From Proteus penneri (GTDB lineage Bacteria; Pseudomonadota; Gammaproteobacteria; Enterobacterales; Enterobacteriaceae), in the NCBI RefSeq assembly GCF_003144535.1, contig NZ_PHFJ01000006.1, positions 124,001 through 188,000 on the forward strand: a DNA stretch of 64,000 nt. Direction: 5' to 3'. Of the stretch, positions 59,440 through 64,000 are shown piece after piece. Positions within the stretch are counted from its first letter, which is position 1. The number at the start of each line of letters is the position of its first letter. The position numbers and the translations under genes were made by a program. A model generated the notes under the pieces. That model searched no databases, was not told the origin of the DNA, and worked only from the letters and a program-made list of their open reading frames with translations.

Positions 59440-60155
59440 TTTTTAACAGATTAAACACATTACGAGTAACCATTAATTTCCTCTGTGAATAAAATAAAAA
59501 TCCCTTGTCTATCAACATGAACAAAAAATTCAAGCGAACTAAGACCCAAAATTTAAAAAAATAAAATAAACTTAGTTATCAATTAGATATAAAATCCAAT
59601 CAATTTATTGAAGAGAATAATATCCTTATCACTTAAGGATACGTACTTGTGGATAACTCTGTGCAGTAAAAAAATAAATAGTGCTTAGATGCGGTTATTA
59701 TTAGCATCTCACTGTGGATAAATCGATTTGGAAAGATTTTAAGAATAGTAGAATATATATCACATTTTTTTAAAGAAAAGCCTGAGAAACCCTTTTCTTT
59801 TTCTAAAATACTATTCAATGCATGTTTAACAGAATAAAGGCCTAAAACCTAAAAAATGATCTTGCCTCTGATTTCCCCTCTAAATGAGGAAAGGCGCACA
59901 TTCTAGTGCTGTCAAATTAGAAATGCAAGCAAAGATCAAAGATAGATCACAAAAAAATAGCTTGATCTTACATGTAGTAATGACATTTTCTTTTTTGAAC
60001 AACTATTCCGCACGCTCTTTTTACGCGTATTAAGTTACATCCCTCAATCTGCACCCTAAAACAGTGTAGTCGATATTAAAAAATGTGAGAGAAAAAACTT
60101 AAAATTTCTTTACGGGGATTAAAAATGAGATTTGGTAAGACAGAAGAGAAAAACT
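59440..60155. other. 716-bp gene-free region between queG and tRNA-Gly
   Basis: AT-rich. The only minus-strand frame of any length (59633-59818) has no recognisable similarity and covers DnaA boxes, so I do not call it a gene. The left half contains three DnaA boxes and one IHF-type site (see the datA-like entry). The right half shows A/T-rich direct-repeat-like GATC motifs (about 59934-59966). Confidence 0.6.
59484..59721. promoter_or_regulatory. datA: Candidate datA locus: three DnaA boxes and an IHF site
   Basis: Minus-strand DnaA boxes TTATTCACA (59484-59492), TTATCCACA (59648-59656) and TTATCCACA (59713-59721); the last two are the highest-affinity consensus. An exact IHF consensus WATCAANNNNTTR (AATCAATTTATTG) lies at 59598-59610 between the first and second boxes. 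E. coli datA, which promotes DnaA-ATP hydrolysis with IHF, sits in the same queG-glyV interval and has five boxes around an IHF site. Two of five boxes were not found. Confidence 0.7.
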
Positions 60156-60231
<76 letters not shown>

Positions 60232-60266
60232 ATTTGGTAAGTTTTGACAATCACTAGTAAAATATT

Positions 60267-60342
<76 letters not shown>

Positions 60343-60508
60343 GTCTTTCTTACACCCGTACAAATAAAATTCTTCATCGGTACGGGAAGCGCATTATACG
60401 AGAAAAATGCTTAACCGCAAGCCCTTATCAACAAAAAAATACGTTTTTTTGATTACATGCCGATAAAATCATCATAGTGATGTAATATCAATCATGAATG
60501 CACGCTTT

Positions 60509-61054
60509 TTACTCTTTAATAAAGGTTTTACGATAATAAGCAAGCTCTGCAATGGATTCACGAATATCATCCAATGCCTGATGAGTATTCTTTTTCTCAA
60601 AACCTTCTAAAATTTCAGGTTTCCAACGACGTGCTAATTCTTTTAATGTGCTCACATCAAGATAACGGTAGTGAAAATATTGCTCTAGTTCTGGCATATA
60701 ACGATATAGAAAACGTCTATCTTGCCCCACACTATTACCGCAGATAGGTGATACGCCTTTCGGTACCCATTTTTCTAGGAATTCAATAGTCGCTTTTTGT
60801 GCTGAATTATCATCATATGAACTGGCTTTTACGCGCTCAACTAAGCCGCTACCTGTGTGGGTACGTGTATTCCATTCATCCATTAAGCTTAATTGTTCAT
60901 CAGATTGATGTACTGCAATTACTGGGCCTTCGGCTAAAATATTAAGTTGAGGATCTGTCACGATAGTGGCAATTTCTATGATACGGTCACATTCAGGATC
61001 AAGACCTGTCATTTCCAGATCTATCCAGATCAGATTGTTCTCGCTTTTTGACAT
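60509..61054 (-). CDS. orn: Oligoribonuclease
   Basis: Essential 3'-5' exonuclease that clears 2-5-nt RNA and pGpG. 181 residues, equal to E. coli. DEDDh motifs: IDLEMTGLD (Exo I), [18 protein letters not shown] (Exo II), and [11 protein letters not shown] (Exo III). Divergent from rsgA, as in E. coli. Confidence 0.98.
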   Translation of the reverse strand: MSKSENNLIWIDLEMTGLDPECDRIIEIATIVTDPQLNILAEGPVIAVHQSDEQLSLMDEWNTRTHTGSGLVERVKASSYDDNSAQKATIEFLEKWVPKGVSPICGNSVGQDRRFLYRYMPELEQYFHYRYLDVSTLKELARRWKPEILEGFEKKNTHQALDDIRESIAELAYYRKTFIKE

Positions 61055-61169
61055 AATATATCCTAGCTGTTTCTAAGTGTGAGACATGATATTTTAGCGT
61101 TTATCATAGCGCGTTTACTCAATAAGCACGATAGAAGAACATCTAACCGAATAATACAAGTGAGGATCG

Positions 61170-62228
61170 GTGACAAAACGTAAATTATCTAAAGGCCAGC
61201 AACGCCGAGTACAAGAAAATCATAAAAAGCGTTTGCAGAGCAAAGAGAAAAAAAACCACGTTGAATTAGACGATACGCAATTAGGCGAAGCAACCGAAGG
61301 GCTAGTGATCAGCCGTTTTGGTCAACATGCAGATATCGAAGCAGCTGACGGCACAATTACACGATGCAATATTCGACGCACAATTTCATCACTGGTAACG
61401 GGTGATAAAGTTGTTTGGCGCCCTGCGCTACAAACACAAGAAAATGTCCGCGTAAATGGCATTGTAGAAGCCGTACACGAACGAACTTCAGTGCTTACTC
61501 GTCCTGACTATTATGATGGTATTAAGCCTATTGCCGCTAATATTGATCAAATTATTATCGTTTCGGCTATTTTGCCTGAACTTTCGTTAAATATTATCGA
61601 CCGTTACCTTGTAGCATGTGAAACGTTAAATGTTGAGCCTCTAATTGTTCTCAATAAAATCGATATGCTAGATGAAGAAAGCCGTAAGACCGTTAGTGAA
61701 TGGATGCAAACTTATAAAAATATTGGTTATCGTGTCCTTGAAGTCTCTAGCTATACCAAAGAAGGATTAGAAGCACTGACTCAAGAGCTTATTGGACGCA
61801 TCTCTATTTTTGCAGGGCAATCTGGTGTTGGTAAATCGAGTTTACTTAACACGCTGTTACCACCAATGGAAGAAAGTATTGTTGTTAATCAAGTTTCTGA
61901 TAACTCTGGTTTAGGTCAACATACCACAACAGCATCACGCCTTTACCATTTCCCACAAGGTGGCGATGTAATTGACTCTCCGGGTGTGCGTGAATTTGGT
62001 TTATGGCACTTAACGCCAGAACAAGTAACAAAAGGGTTTGTTGAATTCAGACCGTATCTTGGTGGTTGTAAATTCCGCGATTGTAAGCACTTAGACGATC
62101 CGGGTTGCTTAATAAGTGAAGCGGTGAGAAACAACGAAATTGCAGAAACGCGATTTGAAAATTACCATCGAATTTTAGAAAGTATGAGTCAGGTGAAAGT
62201 TCGTAAGAACATTAATTTAGACTCTTAA
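61170..62228 (+). CDS. rsgA: Ribosome small-subunit GTPase RsgA
   Basis: Circularly permuted GTPase for late 30S maturation. 352 residues (E. coli 350). GTG start, [23 protein letters not shown] fold (about 45-110), then G4 NKIDML before G1 [12 protein letters not shown] and G3 [10 protein letters not shown], the permuted order. C-terminal zinc finger C..C.H.....C in [16 protein letters not shown]. Followed by psd. Confidence 0.97.
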   Translation: MTKRKLSKGQQRRVQENHKKRLQSKEKKNHVELDDTQLGEATEGLVISRFGQHADIEAADGTITRCNIRRTISSLVTGDKVVWRPALQTQENVRVNGIVEAVHERTSVLTRPDYYDGIKPIAANIDQIIIVSAILPELSLNIIDRYLVACETLNVEPLIVLNKIDMLDEESRKTVSEWMQTYKNIGYRVLEVSSYTKEGLEALTQELIGRISIFAGQSGVGKSSLLNTLLPPMEESIVVNQVSDNSGLGQHTTTASRLYHFPQGGDVIDSPGVREFGLWHLTPEQVTKGFVEFRPYLGGCKFRDCKHLDDPGCLISEAVRNNEIAETRFENYHRILESMSQVKVRKNINLDS

Positions 62229-62315
62229 CAATTGATTCACTGACAACCCTATTAAGGGTGAGTACAATAGACCCCTTTTGTCTATTTTTATCGTTTAATC
62301 CCAGAGGTTGCCATT

Positions 62316-63212
62316 TTGGACAAGCTAAAAATTAAACTACAGTATTTATTGCCTAAATTATGGCTAACACAGTTAGCTGGCTGGTTCGCAAATAAAAAAG
62401 CGGGTGCTATCACCCAGTTTGTTATCAAGGCTTTTGCAAAAGCTTATAAAGTTGATATGAATGAAGCGAAAGATAGCCAGTTTCAAGCTTATTCCACTTT
62501 CAATGACTTTTTTATTCGCGCCTTAAAAGACGGTGCTCGCCCTATTATTGAAGGTAATGACAAACTTGCATTACCGGCTGATGGTGCAGTAAGCCAACTT
62601 GGTCCAATTCAAGATGATCAAATCTTGCAAGCCAAAGGACATCACTACACCCTTGAAGCATTACTTGCTGGTAATTTTATGTTGGCAGATAAGTTCCGTA
62701 ATGGTCAGTTTATTACGACATATCTTTCACCTCGTGATTACCACCGAGTTCATATGCCTTGCGATGGTTTATTAAAAGAGATGATTTATGTTCCAGGTGA
62801 TCTCTTCTCTGTTAATCCATTAACGGCGACTAATGTCCCTAACTTATTTGCACGTAATGAACGTATTATTTGTCTCTTTGAAACACAATTTGGCCCAATG
62901 ATACAAATTTTGGTTGGTGCAACAATTGTCGGTAGTATTGAAACGGTTTGGTGTGGCATGGTCACGCCACCTCGCGAAGGTATTATTAAACGTTGGACAT
63001 ATCCTCAAGCAGATAAAGCAGGAGCGATATTCTTGAAAAAAGGTGAAGAGATGGGTCGATTCAAGTTAGGCTCAACAGTCATCAATCTTTTCCCAGAAAA
63101 TACCGTTCAATTGAATAAAGATCTTATGAATGGCTCCGTTACATTAATGGGAGAACAATTGGGTTCCATCATTAATGTCGCTGGTAATGACAACAATGCC
63201 ATCAGTGAATAA
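62316..63212 (+). CDS. psd: Phosphatidylserine decarboxylase proenzyme
   Basis: Makes phosphatidylethanolamine; self-cleaves to alpha and beta chains with a pyruvoyl group. 298 residues (E. coli 322), shorter at the C-terminus. TTG start, [17 protein letters not shown]. Self-cleavage site LGST at about 251-254 in [28 protein letters not shown] and [11 protein letters not shown] are present. Followed by mscM. Confidence 0.96.
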   Translation: MDKLKIKLQYLLPKLWLTQLAGWFANKKAGAITQFVIKAFAKAYKVDMNEAKDSQFQAYSTFNDFFIRALKDGARPIIEGNDKLALPADGAVSQLGPIQDDQILQAKGHHYTLEALLAGNFMLADKFRNGQFITTYLSPRDYHRVHMPCDGLLKEMIYVPGDLFSVNPLTATNVPNLFARNERIICLFETQFGPMIQILVGATIVGSIETVWCGMVTPPREGIIKRWTYPQADKAGAIFLKKGEEMGRFKLGSTVINLFPENTVQLNKDLMNGSVTLMGEQLGSIINVAGNDNNAISE

Positions 63213-63234
63213 CACGTAATTCGGAGTAACCTTT

Positions 63235-64000
63235 GTGCGCCTGATAATCAGTCTTTTCTTCTCGCTTTTTTTGACATTTTCATTCAGTACATCCGCAATA
63301 TCAGCAGATGTAGAAAAATTGCGTCAAGATATAAAACAACTTGAAGGAAGTACCAATCCTCAAGATATTGAGACAGTTCAGGCGCTACAAGGCACTATCA
63401 ATTGGATTAATGATGGTGAAAAAGCGCAAGCAAATGCAGATAATTATCAAAAAGCTATTGATGATTATCCAGAGATCACGAAAGAACTCAGAACCAAGCT
63501 TCTTGAAGAAAGCCACTCAGTTCCAACTATCCCAGAAAAAATTAGCATTCCTGATTTAGAACAGAAAATTATTCAAGTCAGTAGCCAATTAATGGAGCAA
63601 GCAAGGCTTCAACAACAAGAGCAAGACAAAAGCCGAGAAATTAGTGAATCGTTAAACTTATTACCCCAACAGCTTTCTGAAGCACGCCGTTTACTCAGTG
63701 ACGCGACAGCAAGACTCGCGGCTGTTAGTGCGTCAACAACACCGTTAACAGAAGCACAAAATAAGCTCACACAAGCGGAAGTTACCGCACGTAAAGCCAT
63801 GGTTAATGAGCTTGAAATGGCACAACTTTCAGCTAATAACCGCCAAGAAATCGCTCGCCTTCGCTTAGAATTGTTTAAGAAACGCTATCAGCGCCTTGAT
63901 GTACAACTACAACAATTACGCAGCTTATTAAATATAAAGCGCCAAGAAGTCGCTGATCTCGCATTAGAGAAAACAGAGATGTTAGCGGAGAAAGGTGGTG
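63235..64000 (+). CDS. mscM: Miniconductance mechanosensitive channel MscM, 5' part (cut by window edge)
   Basis: GTG start at 63235 with GGAG upstream, giving MRLIISLFFSLFLTFSFSTSAISA, a signal peptide. The next 230 residues are coiled-coil and Gln/Glu/Leu-rich (LQQQEQDKSREISESLNLLPQQLSEARRLL; ELEMAQLSANNRQEIARLRLELF), matching the periplasmic domain of E. coli YjeP/MscM. The membrane and pore regions lie past the right edge. 22 bp after psd, as in E. coli. Confidence 0.95.
   Translation, partial: MRLIISLFFSLFLTFSFSTSAISADVEKLRQDIKQLEGSTNPQDIETVQALQGTINWINDGEKAQANADNYQKAIDDYPEITKELRTKLLEESHSVPTIPEKISIPDLEQKIIQVSSQLMEQARLQQQEQDKSREISESLNLLPQQLSEARRLLSDATARLAAVSASTTPLTEAQNKLTQAEVTARKAMVNELEMAQLSANNRQEIARLRLELFKKRYQRLDVQLQQLRSLLNIKRQEVADLALEKTEMLAEKGG

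Noticed and set aside
59633-59818. Minus-strand 61-codon frame between queG and tRNA-Gly
   Set aside because: It covers two perfect DnaA boxes, with no family similarity and no ribosome-binding site.

Overview
The window is a low-GC enterobacterial chromosome segment. Protein sequences and gene order point to the Morganellaceae, most likely Proteus or a close relative. That assignment is inferred from near-identity of the housekeeping proteins to Escherichia coli homologues combined with AT-rich codon use; no rRNA is present. About sixty genes are recognisable, nearly all of them core genes.

Layout: (1) 1-17.5 kb, mostly minus strand: infB (5' part)-nusA-rimP-tRNA-fMet-tRNA-Leu-secG-glmM-folP-ftsH-rlmE, then yhbY(+), greA(-), dacB(+), obgE-rpmA-rplU(-), ispB(+), a small regulator island (two Mu-repressor-like genes and a Ner-like gene), and mdh(-). 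(2) 18-21.8 kb: argR, mpl, fbp, ppa. (3) 21.9-25.0 kb: an AT-rich accessory island with a frameshifted MFS transporter, a tandem RmlC-like cupin protein and an 87-residue protein followed by a terminator. (4) 25-36 kb: ytfP-tamB-tamA, msrA, paeA/ytfL, ytfK, ytfJ, cysQ, fklB. (5) 36-41.5 kb: gabD, a zinc-starvation set (zinT, rpmJ2, rpmE2) behind a Zur-like palindrome, an unrecognised 564-residue protein, and ytfB. (6) 41.5-58 kb, minus strand: rplI-rpsR-priB-rpsF, rlmB, rnr, nsrR, purA, hflC-hflK-hflX-hfq-miaA-mutL-amiB-tsaE. (7) 58.3-64 kb: queG, a 716-bp gene-free stretch with three DnaA boxes and an IHF site (candidate datA), two tRNA-Gly genes, orn, rsgA, psd and the start of mscM.

The genes serve translation and RNA processing (infB, nusA, rimP, ribosomal proteins, rnr, orn, hfq, miaA, tsaE, queG, rlmB, rlmE), the envelope (secG, glmM, dacB, mpl, tamAB, amiB, psd, ispB), proteolysis (ftsH with its regulators hflKC) and central metabolism (mdh, fbp, ppa, purA, gabD).

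The most interesting non-routine content is the accessory cluster at 21.9-24.7 kb, the Mu-like c/ner switch arrangement at 15.2-16.5 kb and the datA-like DnaA-box region at 59.48-59.72 kb. Functional statements about these three are inferences from sequence patterns; no searches were run.
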